64,000 nucleotides of DNA from a virus: the IMG/VR virus record IMGVR_UViG_3300020408_000005, positions 1 through 64,000 of that record, one strand, 5' to 3'. This document shows, in pieces, positions 1 to 8,218 of this stretch (positions are counted from its first letter, which is position 1; every line of letters begins with the position of its first letter). Position numbers and translations under genes: made by a program. Below the pieces are notes generated by a model. The model saw nothing but the letters and a program-made list of their open reading frames with translations, made no database searches and had not been told where the DNA came from.

Positions 1-827
1 TTTGGTAGATTACCTACATCAATGTAGAATATTCTACGTTCTGGTGCTCTTGATAATCTATAGATCACAAGACTATCTTCAATCATTCTAAGTTGATTGA
101 GTGCTTTGATTGCCTTATGTAAATGTGACATAATCACATTCTTATTCATATCTTTCAAACCACTGTGGCAGAAAGCAATAGCATCAGATGCAATCTTGAT
201 CCCTGTAGTTTCAAGACCACGTAAACCTTTTTGATTGTAAACGTAATATTCTGCTGATCTAGGTGCAGTCAAAGATTCCATTGTGCGTGGATCTACAAAC
301 TGCCTATCTTTCTTTGCTTCAAATTCTATTACTTTACGAATCTTACGGGGGTCAATATACCTTAACTCTGTAATACCACGACGAGGATTCTTAGTATCAA
401 TGACCTTATGGTAATATAACTTTCCATCTATGTACCATCTGCGGAATATATCGTATGCTTTCTTATCAAAATCTAGTAATCTGAGAACGTTATGAAACTC
501 GTCTCTAATTTTTTTGCGTATCCCTGCACTTACTTCTAAGTTTGCTAGGTCTACATCTACAGGACTATCATCTCTGTCACCTGCGATTGCCTCATTGACA
601 ACATCATCCACTGCCCTATCACACTCTGGGTGAATGGACATTTCTCTATATCGTCTAATAAGATCTGATTCGTCTTTATAACTACCATCTAAGTCAATAG
701 CGGTTCCAAAATAACCACCACCTGCTACGGGAGTTGCAGCATCATCAGATTCTTTACGCACAAAAGAAGGACCATTATTCTGACCCTTCTTCGCACGCTC
801 AAGAGAATAACCAAAAAGTTGAGACAT
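1..827 (-). CDS. 20: Portal vertex protein gp20 (partial, C-terminus beyond the left edge)
   Basis: The reading frame opens with ATG at 827 (MSQLFGYSLERAKKG) and stays open to base 1, giving about 275 residues of a protein that is 524 residues in T4. It contains the portal-type stretches IHPECDRAVDDVVNEAI, FDKKAYDIFRRWYIDGK and RYIDPRKIRKV, all characteristic of T4-like gp20. The portal dodecamer sits at the unique capsid vertex, nucleates prohead assembly and is the channel used by the gp17 packaging motor. It follows gp19, as in T4. A late-promoter-like GCTAAATA lies 26 bases upstream. The identification is firm; only the C-terminal part is missing because of the window edge. Confidence 0.93.
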   Translation of the reverse strand, partial: MSQLFGYSLERAKKGQNNGPSFVRKESDDAATPVAGGGYFGTAIDLDGSYKDESDLIRRYREMSIHPECDRAVDDVVNEAIAGDRDDSPVDVDLANLEVSAGIRKKIRDEFHNVLRLLDFDKKAYDIFRRWYIDGKLYYHKVIDTKNPRRGITELRYIDPRKIRKVIEFEAKKDRQFVDPRTMESLTAPRSAEYYVYNQKGLRGLETTGIKIASDAIAFCHSGLKDMNKNVIMSHLHKAIKALNQLRMIEDSLVIYRLSRAPERRIFYIDVGNLP

Positions 828-852
828 TAACTATGTACCTGTTCTACGTAAC

Positions 853-860
853 TATTTAGC
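853..860 (-). promoter_or_regulatory. Possible late promoter for gp20
   Basis: The minus strand reads GCTAAATA, one mismatch from the T4-type late consensus NATAAATA, 26 bases before the gp20 ATG and just after the gp19 stop. A weak inverted repeat (GAAACC at 868-873 with GGTTTC at 888-893) overlaps the gp19 stop region and might slow read-through, but it has no T-tract. Confidence 0.4.
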
Positions 861-879
861 GAGGTAAGAAACCGCGTTT

Positions 880-1551
880 TTATGACTGGTTTCCGCTATC
901 TACGTCGTTGTCGTAAGTCCAGTATTGTACTTGGAACTCTACAGTGTACTCTTCTGGAGTGTCATTTGTTCCCCAGTCAAGTTCGATAGCACTGATGTTA
1001 CTTGGCCAGATACCTTCAAATCTATAAGTTCTGATAATGTTTCCTTTACGATCCATCTGACGAACTTTTGCTGTAGACTGATAGTCTGCAATAGTATTTG
1101 AATTTTGGAAGTTTTGTTGTAGTGCTTGGATGTTAGATGACCACGCCTCGAAGAATGCTCTGAACTTAAATGATTGATCATTAAGTACAGTCACTGTCCA
1201 AGGTTCAAAGGTTCTATCACCTGCAATTTTTAATTGTCTTCCTCTGTAAGGAACGTTAACAACTCCTACAACGGATGCGGGAATGTTTGCTGCCTTTACA
1301 AGGAATGTACCAAACGCATTTGCTGTAGTAGCGTTTAGTTGTGAACCACCGCTTAGTGTTTCTAAAACGTCAGCGGTTGATCCAGTTACTCCACCAGGTT
1401 GAGGTGTAATCTCACTCTGTAAAACAGGAGGTGCGAATACTTCAACTTGGAACAGATTAGGACGTGCAAAGTCCTTTACGTTATCTCGGAAGGTAAAGAT
1501 AGGTGCTTTTATGTTTGCACCTTGTACCTGTCCTGGTTGTGCTTCTGCCAT
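880..1551 (-). CDS. 19: Tail tube protein gp19
   Basis: This 223-residue protein is the inner tail tube subunit, which stacks as hexamers inside the gp18 sheath and carries DNA into the host. The T4 gp19 signature is clear: FARPNLFQVEV near residue 29, then GRQLKIAGDRTFEPWTVTVL in the middle and YRFEGIWPSNISAIELDWG near the C-terminus. T4 gp19 is 163 residues; the extra length is an N-terminal extension and an inserted loop after FAPPVLQSEI. It lies directly downstream of gp18 with only 18 bases between them, so both are probably on one transcript. The start is the only ATG that keeps the extension. Confidence 0.96.
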   Translation of the reverse strand: MAEAQPGQVQGANIKAPIFTFRDNVKDFARPNLFQVEVFAPPVLQSEITPQPGGVTGSTADVLETLSGGSQLNATTANAFGTFLVKAANIPASVVGVVNVPYRGRQLKIAGDRTFEPWTVTVLNDQSFKFRAFFEAWSSNIQALQQNFQNSNTIADYQSTAKVRQMDRKGNIIRTYRFEGIWPSNISAIELDWGTNDTPEEYTVEFQVQYWTYDNDVDSGNQS

Positions 1552-1569
1552 TGTTAGTTACTCTCTTGA

Positions 1570-4359
1570 TTAAGATGTTACTTCACTGAAACTAGAACCA
1601 GTTCTAGTAGCGGTAAAGGTTAATGTAATGTAGTTGATAGAGCGTGTTGGTTTCACGAATATCTCCGCGAAGAACTCTCCTCTATCTATTGCTTCAGGTG
1701 GGTTGTTGCTCGTATCGCAAACGACCAAGAAATCAACGATTCCGCGACGAGATTGTATTGAACGTAGGAATGGTTCTACGATGTTCTTGAATGAAGAACG
1801 TGTAAACTCATCGTTAAGTTCAAAGAGTTGTGTTTTTGCTGCGTCTGCTATTGCATCTTCTAGTACCAAGAACAAGCGACGAACGTTAATTCTGTCGAAT
1901 GCTGATTGATATGAAAGTGCAGTCTTGTCACCGAATAGTACAATACCCTGACCTGGGAATGATACGATTGGGTTGACTCTTGCAGCATAGAGTTTGTCTC
2001 TATGATCTTTTAGAGGTGAGTAAGCAAGTTTAATTGCATTACGTAATTGACCTCTATTAAATCCTGCGGGTGAGAACCACGCTTCTGAATTTAATGTTGC
2101 ACTTAGTACAAGACCTGCAACGTCTGCGTTACAAGGAACGTAACGATATACGTCATTGTACTTGTCATAGATGTACTTATAGTTGTTATCGAATACAGCG
2201 TAAGATGTTGATCCTAACTTACTGTACATATCGATTGTTTTATTAACAATTACATTTGTGTCTGATTGTCCTATTACATCTCCGCGTGATGGTGAGATAA
2301 ATGCTATACAATCTTTACGAGTTGCAGCAATGTCAATGATCTTCTGTGCTTTAGCAACAGTATCATTAGCGTTTGCCATTGATGGACCCATCAAAATGTA
2401 ATCTACATCAACTGTTTCTCTATCACCTATAAGGTCATATCCACCAAGGATATTTGCACGAGATACTGTGTATCCGTCTACTCCACCTTGTAGTGTGTAT
2501 TTTACAGTTGAACCATTTGTTGTGCTGATTATTTCACGACCAAGATTTGTTTCGTTATCTTTGATTGGTGTTGCGTATTTGATAAGATCAAATGAACGAG
2601 ACACACCAGATAAACCAAACCCGCCATTAGCAGCACTATCAACATCCATTAATGATGATCCTTCGTGAGAACCCCAGTAAACGTATGCTGAGTTAGATTT
2701 GATTACATCTTTATAGTAAAGTGTTTCGCCTTGTACACCTTTAGCGTCTGTAGACTTAGAAACAAATAGGAATTTCTCAAGGACTGATCCAGGAGTTCCT
2801 GTTAGTTTTCCATCTCCGTCAAGGATGAGGATGTGCATCTGGTCATTATCACCACCGCGATCCTTTACCCAAGGAGAAGTTGTAGGACGTGGAGCAATGT
2901 TGATCCATTTTTGTTCGCCACCATAGTAACGTTCTTCGTATTCTGAACGTACGCTTAATACTTGAATACCACCACTAGAAGTGTTGTCATCATCGATTGT
3001 GTAGTTTGCTGCAAAGTCTTCTGAACCTGCATTGTTTACAACACGTAACTGACGTTCAACGCTTTCTACTGTTGCTTTGTCACCTGTTCTGTTACCACCT
3101 GATGCTGCATCCCATAATGCAATAACATCACCTGGATCAAGAACATCTGATGACTGAGCATAGTCAACGTTAAGTTCAATCTTTCTTGTTACAGGATCAT
3201 ATGCTACGACCTGTCCAAGAACGTCGATAGATGATGGAGATGAAGCATCTGTTTCTGCTCTCCAATACTCACCAACCTTAAAGTCTCCATTAATAGTTGT
3301 AGGACTCAATGTAACAACCATTGTGTAACTAAACACTTTTGCTTGTGAGTTTCCTAGACTATAGGATATATTTGACTTGTTTGTAATTATATCTGTGAAA
3401 TCCCATTCAGCAGATGTAGGTGCTCCGAGTGATAAGATTTGATCTGGACCTGCATCGGTCATCACTATTCTTAGTGAGTTACCAAAAACTCCAGGGAATC
3501 TTGAACCCCACTTCCAAGCGTTAGCAGCAGTCTCGATTGTTGATTCATACTCCTCAATGTTTTTAATAAGAGGAGCAGTAACACCTGTTACAGTTGTCTC
3601 ATTAATAAATGTTTTGCTGACTGTTACAGTTAGACGAGCAACAGCAACACCATCTGTGTGAGATGAAGCAGTTGTGCTTAGTTCTCCACGTGTTACGGTT
3701 AAGTCGTTTCCAACGATAGCACTTACACGAATTATCTCATCTTCAATCTTTAAGTAGTCGTTTAACTGTACGTTAAGTGCACCACCGTCAGCAACAGTAA
3801 CTGTTGTGTCACTTGAACTTAATGTTCCACCCTCGTTTAAAGTTGTAGATGTTCCTGCTTGTTCTATTAATGTAATAGATGAACCCGCAGCGTGTGAAGT
3901 AGCAGCAGATGCTAACTGTCCACGTAGAACTGTTAGGTCATTACTGTTTACAGCAGTAACCTGTAGTATTTCAGCGTCTATTAAGATCAGATCGTTCTGA
4001 GCAAAGTCTGTACTATCCTTAACTGTAAGAGTAGTATCTGCTCCACTGAAAGTTGTCTGAGTTGTTTGTGCTGTGTCTATTGAGTTTTTAAGTGCACTTG
4101 CTTCTGCTCTTATGACTTTTAATGTACCGCCATAGAGTAAAAACTGTGATGCACTGTACCAGTATTCGTAGTTAAAGTCACTAGGTCTACCAAATGTAGA
4201 AAGTAATTCTTTCTCACTTGTAATATCAACAATCTTGTTGACAGGACCCTTTTCAAAAGAACCGACTATCACTGCCACATTATCTAAAGTTGCATTTGCA
4301 ACTGTTGTCAGATCCTTTTCAAGTACAACGACCCCTGGTGAAAGTTGGGTGGATGCCAT
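1570..4359 (-). CDS. 18: Contractile tail sheath protein gp18
   Basis: This 929-residue protein is the tail sheath, which contracts around the gp19 tube during infection. The N-terminus (SPGVVVLEKDLTTVA, then FGRPSDFNYEYWYSASQFL) and the C-terminal half (LAYSPLKDHRDKLYAARVNPI, then FDRINVRRLFLVLEDAI) match T4 gp18, which is 659 residues. The excess includes two tandem repeats of about 65-70 residues at roughly residues 102-243, described separately. A strong AGGAGA ribosome binding site precedes the ATG, and a late promoter AATAAATA lies about 45 bases upstream. The gene is followed at once by gp19. Confidence 0.96.
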   Translation of the reverse strand: MASTQLSPGVVVLEKDLTTVANATLDNVAVIVGSFEKGPVNKIVDITSEKELLSTFGRPSDFNYEYWYSASQFLLYGGTLKVIRAEASALKNSIDTAQTTQTTFSGADTTLTVKDSTDFAQNDLILIDAEILQVTAVNSNDLTVLRGQLASAATSHAAGSSITLIEQAGTSTTLNEGGTLSSSDTTVTVADGGALNVQLNDYLKIEDEIIRVSAIVGNDLTVTRGELSTTASSHTDGVAVARLTVTVSKTFINETTVTGVTAPLIKNIEEYESTIETAANAWKWGSRFPGVFGNSLRIVMTDAGPDQILSLGAPTSAEWDFTDIITNKSNISYSLGNSQAKVFSYTMVVTLSPTTINGDFKVGEYWRAETDASSPSSIDVLGQVVAYDPVTRKIELNVDYAQSSDVLDPGDVIALWDAASGGNRTGDKATVESVERQLRVVNNAGSEDFAANYTIDDDNTSSGGIQVLSVRSEYEERYYGGEQKWINIAPRPTTSPWVKDRGGDNDQMHILILDGDGKLTGTPGSVLEKFLFVSKSTDAKGVQGETLYYKDVIKSNSAYVYWGSHEGSSLMDVDSAANGGFGLSGVSRSFDLIKYATPIKDNETNLGREIISTTNGSTVKYTLQGGVDGYTVSRANILGGYDLIGDRETVDVDYILMGPSMANANDTVAKAQKIIDIAATRKDCIAFISPSRGDVIGQSDTNVIVNKTIDMYSKLGSTSYAVFDNNYKYIYDKYNDVYRYVPCNADVAGLVLSATLNSEAWFSPAGFNRGQLRNAIKLAYSPLKDHRDKLYAARVNPIVSFPGQGIVLFGDKTALSYQSAFDRINVRRLFLVLEDAIADAAKTQLFELNDEFTRSSFKNIVEPFLRSIQSRRGIVDFLVVCDTSNNPPEAIDRGEFFAEIFVKPTRSINYITLTFTATRTGSSFSEVTS
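3630..4056 (-). repeat. Two tandem beta-module repeats inserted in gp18
   Basis: Residues about 102-165 and 173-243 of the sheath protein are two copies of one module. Each has the order TTxTV, D..LIIDAEIL or D.LKIEDEII, NDLTV.RG, a short stretch with SH, then G and a hydrophobic strand. Related modules occur in the 623-residue structural protein (KILIGNEVIRYTGK region) and in the giant baseplate protein (GIIIMGDNERIQY region). The position near the N-terminal third suggests a surface-exposed addition to the sheath core; this is inference. Confidence 0.7.
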
Positions 4360-4401
4360 TGTTTAATTCTCCTTGAAAAATGCTTCCAATTTTACTAGAA
4401 T

Positions 4402-4409
4402 TATTTATT
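4402..4409 (-). promoter_or_regulatory. Late promoter for gp18-gp19
   Basis: The minus strand reads AATAAATA (context TAATAAATAATTC), matching NATAAATA exactly, in the 90-base gap between the zinc-ribbon gene and gp18. The gp18 ATG is about 43 bases downstream, a normal distance for a T4-type late promoter recognised by gp55/gp33 with host polymerase. Confidence 0.6.
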
Positions 4410-4449
4410 AATACCGATGTTTCTGATGGGGAAACAAAACGTGAACTGT

Positions 4450-4680
4450 TTACCAGTCAGGATAGTCACACCATTTACGACTCTTTTTATTTCTTCTACG
4501 TACTTGAACACGTTTCTTAGTACATTCTTTACACTCATATGCAAATGCAGATGGGTAGTTACCTCTATCCTTTCTAGTTTTATAAAAATCTGATAATAAA
4601 TTTTTTGTGACAAGACATTTACGACACCTTCTATCTTCTAATAACAGGTGTTCTAACTCTAACTCGTCTTCTAGGTTCAT
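4450..4680 (-). CDS. Small zinc-ribbon protein, endonuclease VII/HNH-like zinc site
   Basis: This 76-residue protein has two CxxC pairs, C19/C22 and C50/C53, separated by 27 residues. The layout CRKC...FYKTRKDRG...CKEC resembles the zinc-binding part of phage recombination endonuclease VII-like and HNH proteins, but no catalytic His/Asn block follows. The chain ends in a basic stretch (KKRVQVRRRNKKSRK), suggesting nucleic-acid binding. The ATG overlaps the end of gp17 by four bases (ATGA), so it is translationally coupled to the terminase. A role next to packaging is possible but unproven. Confidence 0.75.
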   Translation of the reverse strand: MNLEDELELEHLLLEDRRCRKCLVTKNLLSDFYKTRKDRGNYPSAFAYECKECTKKRVQVRRRNKKSRKWCDYPDW

Positions 4681-6326
4681 CTATATTCCCACATATAGGT
4701 TCTCTCACCATAAGGATCAGAGTTCCAGACGTTACCATCTTCATCAATGAATGTTGTATCTTCTATGCCATTATCAACAAAACCAAATGGTGCCATATCT
4801 GCTTCTATTGCTTCTCTTTGTTCTTCATACATCTTTACACGAACATCATTATCGTGTATCTCTTTGAAATATGGTTGCACTGCTAACCAAGCAAAGATAA
4901 CTAAACACATAGCAAGGTCATCATTACATCCTTCTTCTGCTTGCCACGACTGTCCTTTCTGAATAAAGGTAGTTAGTTCTGAGATAATATCATAATCACA
5001 TAGCGTCATCTTATCATCTTCTATTAATTGTTTTAAGTTAGAACAACCAACTTTCTTTACAGCACTAGACATCTTTACACCAAGTTGTACTTTACCACCA
5101 GAGAATCCTTGTCCTATAACTTGTCCTGCTCTACCACGCATAGCAGACATTAATAGATTGTCATACTCAAGATCATACTGTATGATGTCTGCTACCTGTG
5201 CACCAACGTCATTTACTTCTACTAATACAAAAGCGTGGTTGTATGCACTTGCAGTCTTGACTATAATATCTGGGAATAAAAGGGGTTTAACTGTATTACT
5301 TCTATATTTTGCTACTAATTTATACGGAGGTTCTGTAGTATCGAATATACAAAACGCACTATAGTCACCATCTACTCCGCGTGCTACGTCTACAGTCATC
5401 GTATAAGTGTGTCCGTCAATCGGATCTTCATAAACATCCAGTCCTACACTGGAGTGTAGAGGATCTTCATAAACCATTAATCTTAATTTACTTGCGGAAA
5501 TTAGTGTATCTACAGATCCTAGAAACTCACATTCAAACTCAACTCTGAACTGTGCCTCTGATGTGTTTGCTATAGTTTGCTCTTTCCACTTCTGATCTCT
5601 ACCTGGAACCTGTGACCAGTGCACCTCTGTATTAACATATTCGTTCTTATTTCTTTCTGCATCGTGCCATATTTTATAATACATATTCATCCCGTGAGGG
5701 GTAGAAATGATAATAACTTTTGTTGATTTACCAGAAGATATAGTAGGATAGACAGAAGCAAAAAACTGTTCAGCAATATTATTCGGAACGAACGCAAACT
5801 CATCAAGGAAGATAATATTAAAGGACATCCCACGAACAGCAGAAGCAGAAGTAGATGAAGCAAGGAGACGAGATCCGTTCTCCAATTCGACTGACCCCTT
5901 GTTCCAACCAACAATACCCTGCTGCATCCATTTAGGAAGGTTCTCATAAGATAACTGTAAGCGTCCCAACATTTCTCTAGCAGTCGGGGCTTTGTTTGCG
6001 AGGATTGCGACATTGACATTATCGTTGAATATTACATACCATAATAGATATGATGTTACAATGGTTGATTTACCAGACTGTCTAGGTAATTTAGCAATAT
6101 TAAATCTATTCTCGTGAAAACTTTTTACCATCTCCTCTTGGAAATCGTACATATCAAAAGGTATAACACCTTCATCAAGAGATACAATCCTAATATAATT
6201 ACGAATAAAATATGCAGGATCTCTACTACATTTAACAAACTCTCTTACCTGTTCTGGTGAGAAGTTAGTTGCAACGTTTGCTTTCTTAAGATTAGGGTTG
6301 CCTAAGTATATCTGGTTTTCTGCCAT
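4677..6326 (-). CDS. 17: Large terminase subunit gp17 (packaging ATPase and nuclease)
   Basis: This 549-residue protein is the DNA packaging motor, which docks on the portal, translocates DNA and cuts the concatemer. The N-terminal ATPase shows Walker A RQSGKST at residues 82-88 and Walker B IIFLDEFAFV at 171-180, with the coupling motif IIISTP near 206. The RNase H-like nuclease begins at VDVARGVDGDYSAF (312-325), followed by VLVEVNDVG and CNDDLAMCL, which carry the later acidic residues. T4 gp17 is 610 residues. Its ATG overlaps the pcyA stop as TAATG. A NATAAATA match lies 43 bases upstream within pcyA. Confidence 0.97.
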   Translation of the reverse strand: MAENQIYLGNPNLKKANVATNFSPEQVREFVKCSRDPAYFIRNYIRIVSLDEGVIPFDMYDFQEEMVKSFHENRFNIAKLPRQSGKSTIVTSYLLWYVIFNDNVNVAILANKAPTAREMLGRLQLSYENLPKWMQQGIVGWNKGSVELENGSRLLASSTSASAVRGMSFNIIFLDEFAFVPNNIAEQFFASVYPTISSGKSTKVIIISTPHGMNMYYKIWHDAERNKNEYVNTEVHWSQVPGRDQKWKEQTIANTSEAQFRVEFECEFLGSVDTLISASKLRLMVYEDPLHSSVGLDVYEDPIDGHTYTMTVDVARGVDGDYSAFCIFDTTEPPYKLVAKYRSNTVKPLLFPDIIVKTASAYNHAFVLVEVNDVGAQVADIIQYDLEYDNLLMSAMRGRAGQVIGQGFSGGKVQLGVKMSSAVKKVGCSNLKQLIEDDKMTLCDYDIISELTTFIQKGQSWQAEEGCNDDLAMCLVIFAWLAVQPYFKEIHDNDVRVKMYEEQREAIEADMAPFGFVDNGIEDTTFIDEDGNVWNSDPYGERTYMWEYR

Positions 6327-7015
6327 TAATCCTTACTCCAAGGTTTGTCAAATAAGACCGTGTTTATATATTTATCTGCCCAGAGGGGATCAAACCACTG
6401 TGATAATACTGCTTTAGTTTTTTTGTTCTTTCTCTGAGATACACAATACCAACATTGATCATCCAATCTTTTCATTATAGGAATGAATGGTGAGTGTGGA
6501 TCTCTCTTTGCGTGCCTTACAGCGTCACAAAATACTATCAAATATTTTTGTACTACTGAATAAAAATCATCTCTCGCTTTTTGATCTTTTAATCTAGCAA
6601 ATTTACAATGCTGCGAGAAAACATCCTCTGCCCATATAGGTAAAGGTCTCTTGTCTTTAAATTTAAACTTCTCACTTATTACTGATAGTTTAGAATTGAG
6701 ATCCACTCCGTGTACAGGAGACACATCGACAATAGCAGCAGTAATAGTTGAAGGCGTTTGGATAATGTCACAACCAAAAATAGGTAAACGATATTCTGGA
6801 TCTGGATAAAGAACACAATGTATAATTTCTATTTTGTCTGTGTTTGCTCTTTCAATATGGAGTTTTCTAAGTCCTTTGCATTTCCACATCTCATTGCGTA
6901 TAGTCACTTTTTCGTGTTCTATGACACTATGATCTGACTCAATAACTGTGAGGTCAGGCAAGTCACTAATATTCCTGCGGATAAGATCCGCTAACTCATC
7001 ACAAAGATTTGTCAC
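6326..7015 (-). CDS. pcyA: Phycocyanobilin:ferredoxin oxidoreductase PcyA (auxiliary metabolic gene)
   Basis: This 229-residue protein belongs to the ferredoxin-dependent bilin reductases; PcyA reduces biliverdin IXalpha to phycocyanobilin in four electrons. Similarity to cyanobacterial PcyA (about 248 residues) runs the whole length: LRKLHIERA, IIHCVLYPDPEYRLPIFGCD, AAIVDVSP, KNKKTKAVL and YINTVLFD. E55, H66 and D83 correspond to the substrate-binding residues Glu76, His88 and Asp105 of the Synechocystis enzyme, and N in KNKKT to Asn219. Alignment to the PebS type found in other cyanophages is poor. The start is a GTG two bases after the nuclease stop; the next in-frame ATG (residue 43) would remove conserved sequence. 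It sits between virion genes. The related phage PcyX type cannot be fully excluded without phylogeny. Confidence 0.92.
   Translation of the reverse strand: MTNLCDELADLIRRNISDLPDLTVIESDHSVIEHEKVTIRNEMWKCKGLRKLHIERANTDKIEIIHCVLYPDPEYRLPIFGCDIIQTPSTITAAIVDVSPVHGVDLNSKLSVISEKFKFKDKRPLPIWAEDVFSQHCKFARLKDQKARDDFYSVVQKYLIVFCDAVRHAKRDPHSPFIPIMKRLDDQCWYCVSQRKNKKTKAVLSQWFDPLWADKYINTVLFDKPWSKD
6369..6376 (-). promoter_or_regulatory. Possible late promoter for gp17 inside pcyA
   Basis: The minus strand reads GATAAATA 43 bases before the gp17 ATG, an exact NATAAATA match at a usual distance. It lies inside the pcyA codons for the conserved ADKYI segment, so the match could be coincidental. Confidence 0.35.
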
Positions 7016-7017
7016 AA

Positions 7018-7479
7018 TTATTCTGCAAGTGTACCACGTGATCTACGAAGTTGTCGTAGTTCTTCAAAGTCTTTTTGTTTCGTACCTCCATCATAGGGCC
7101 AAGCATACCCTTCACCAATCATCTCTTCGTTGAGAGATACATTCCCATCACCAACATATAACCACCCAAGCAAACGACCATACTTACCAACCCCGCCTTT
7201 GAGTTCAGTTCGTATAGTAAGTTCAGACTCTCCATCAATAGCACTCTCCAATTTTTCTTTTAACCAGTTAGTAGCATCTATGCCCAATGCTTTTTCTTCT
7301 AAATCACGGGTGCGTTTCTCAGGAGTATCAACACCTGCAACACGAACTCGTTCTTTCTTGTATAGATCAAAACCTAGATCAATAGTAACATCAATAGTGT
7401 CACCATCAACTACTCGGTTTATTTCCGTCACTCGGAAGTTGTAGCAACTCTTCCTGCTTGGTGGAACCATTGCTCCCAT
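7018..7479 (-). CDS. Thermonuclease (staphylococcal nuclease-like)
   Basis: This 153-residue protein has the SNase fold sequence. VVDGDTIDV, RVRVAGVDTPE and GKYGRLLGWLYV carry D27, R46, D51, E54 and R102, the counterparts of Asp21, Arg35, Asp40, Glu43 and Arg87 of staphylococcal nuclease, so all five active-site residues are present. It should be a Ca2+-dependent nuclease cleaving single- or double-stranded DNA and RNA. No signal peptide is visible, so an intracellular role such as host DNA degradation is more likely than export. A GGAG site seven bases before the ATG supports this start, even though it overlaps the upstream membrane-protein frame by 74 bases. Confidence 0.93.
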   Translation of the reverse strand: MGAMVPPSRKSCYNFRVTEINRVVDGDTIDVTIDLGFDLYKKERVRVAGVDTPEKRTRDLEEKALGIDATNWLKEKLESAIDGESELTIRTELKGGVGKYGRLLGWLYVGDGNVSLNEEMIGEGYAWPYDGGTKQKDFEELRQLRRSRGTLAE

Positions 7480-7579
7480 CGTTCATCTCCATAAATGCCA
7501 TCCTTAGTATATAGACGATATACCAAGTAACTATTACAACAAGTATTCCTACCATCCAGATAACACCCCAAACAACCAT
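7406..7579 (-). CDS. Small single-pass membrane protein
   Basis: An open frame of 57 codons begins with the ATG of a TAATG overlap with the 2OG oxygenase stop. Residues 2-25 (VVWGVIWMVGILVVIVTWYIV...) form one clear transmembrane helix, followed by a polar tail rich in Ser, Asn, Gln and Glu. The last 74 bases overlap the 5' end of the nuclease gene in another frame, which is unusual. The coupling arrangement and the well-formed helix argue it is expressed; no function is recognised. Confidence 0.5.
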   Translation of the reverse strand: MVVWGVIWMVGILVVIVTWYIVYILRMAFMEMNDGSNGSTKQEELLQLPSDGNKPSS

Positions 7580-8196
7580 TAGTTCTTATTGTGTACTATT
7601 GTATGGTTTCCATACCACTGTCCGTGTAATGGAAAGTCTCCTGTTTTATTTACCTTCACATTAAATCCTATTGAATATTTTTGATCTCTTGAATAGTTCT
7701 GTGTAGTAGAATGTTCCAACCAAGATGGAAATAATATCAAAGTATCAGGAAATGTTTCTACTGCCATCTCTTGATAAGTAGCAAAACAACTCATTCTTGC
7801 TTGTACAAGTGGACTATGAAAATTAATTAATCCTTGTTCTGGACTTGTCTTATGATAATAACATCCTGACAACTCAAATCCTGGGTGCATATGTTGATTC
7901 TGATTAGCACCTGTTGGGTATATATTTAACCAAGACTCAGGTATATTCCAATTATCGTGACCGACATATTTAATAACACACTCTGCAATATATGATTCTA
8001 AATTTGGCATTTCATATGCACGAAAAAAATCCCTCCAATGATCTTGCTTGGAAGGATCATCACCGAAGTGAAGAATTAATTGTTCTTTCTCTTGTACATC
8101 ACTAATAACTTTTTCAAGTTCATCCCTTATCTCAGAGTCATCGTGTCTGAATCTTAGAACTGTGGATGGAAATAAATCAATAACGTCAGGTTGCAT
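7579..8196 (-). CDS. Putative 2OG-Fe(II) oxygenase (phage type, 205 aa)
   Basis: The protein matches the phage 2OG-Fe(II) oxygenase group with the pattern WLNIYPTGANQNQHMHPG followed by SGCYYH, and later LILFPSWLEHSTTQN. H102 and H104 in the HMH segment and H162 are the likely iron ligands of the double-stranded beta-helix, and YSIGFNV is the final strand. Such enzymes hydroxylate proteins, nucleotides or small molecules with 2-oxoglutarate and O2; the substrate here is unknown. It lies in the accessory insertion between gp16 and gp17, upstream of the small membrane protein and thermonuclease. Confidence 0.85.
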   Translation of the reverse strand: MQPDVIDLFPSTVLRFRHDDSEIRDELEKVISDVQEKEQLILHFGDDPSKQDHWRDFFRAYEMPNLESYIAECVIKYVGHDNWNIPESWLNIYPTGANQNQHMHPGFELSGCYYHKTSPEQGLINFHSPLVQARMSCFATYQEMAVETFPDTLILFPSWLEHSTTQNYSRDQKYSIGFNVKVNKTGDFPLHGQWYGNHTIVHNKN

Positions 8197-8218
8197 AATA
8201 AAGTTTCTGTTACACTAT

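Noticed and set aside
6326-7015. PebS as the identity of the bilin reductase
   Set aside because: The PcyA-specific stretches (IIHCVLYPDPEYRLPIFGCD, AAIVDVSP, KNKKT) are present and the PebS N-terminal pattern is not.
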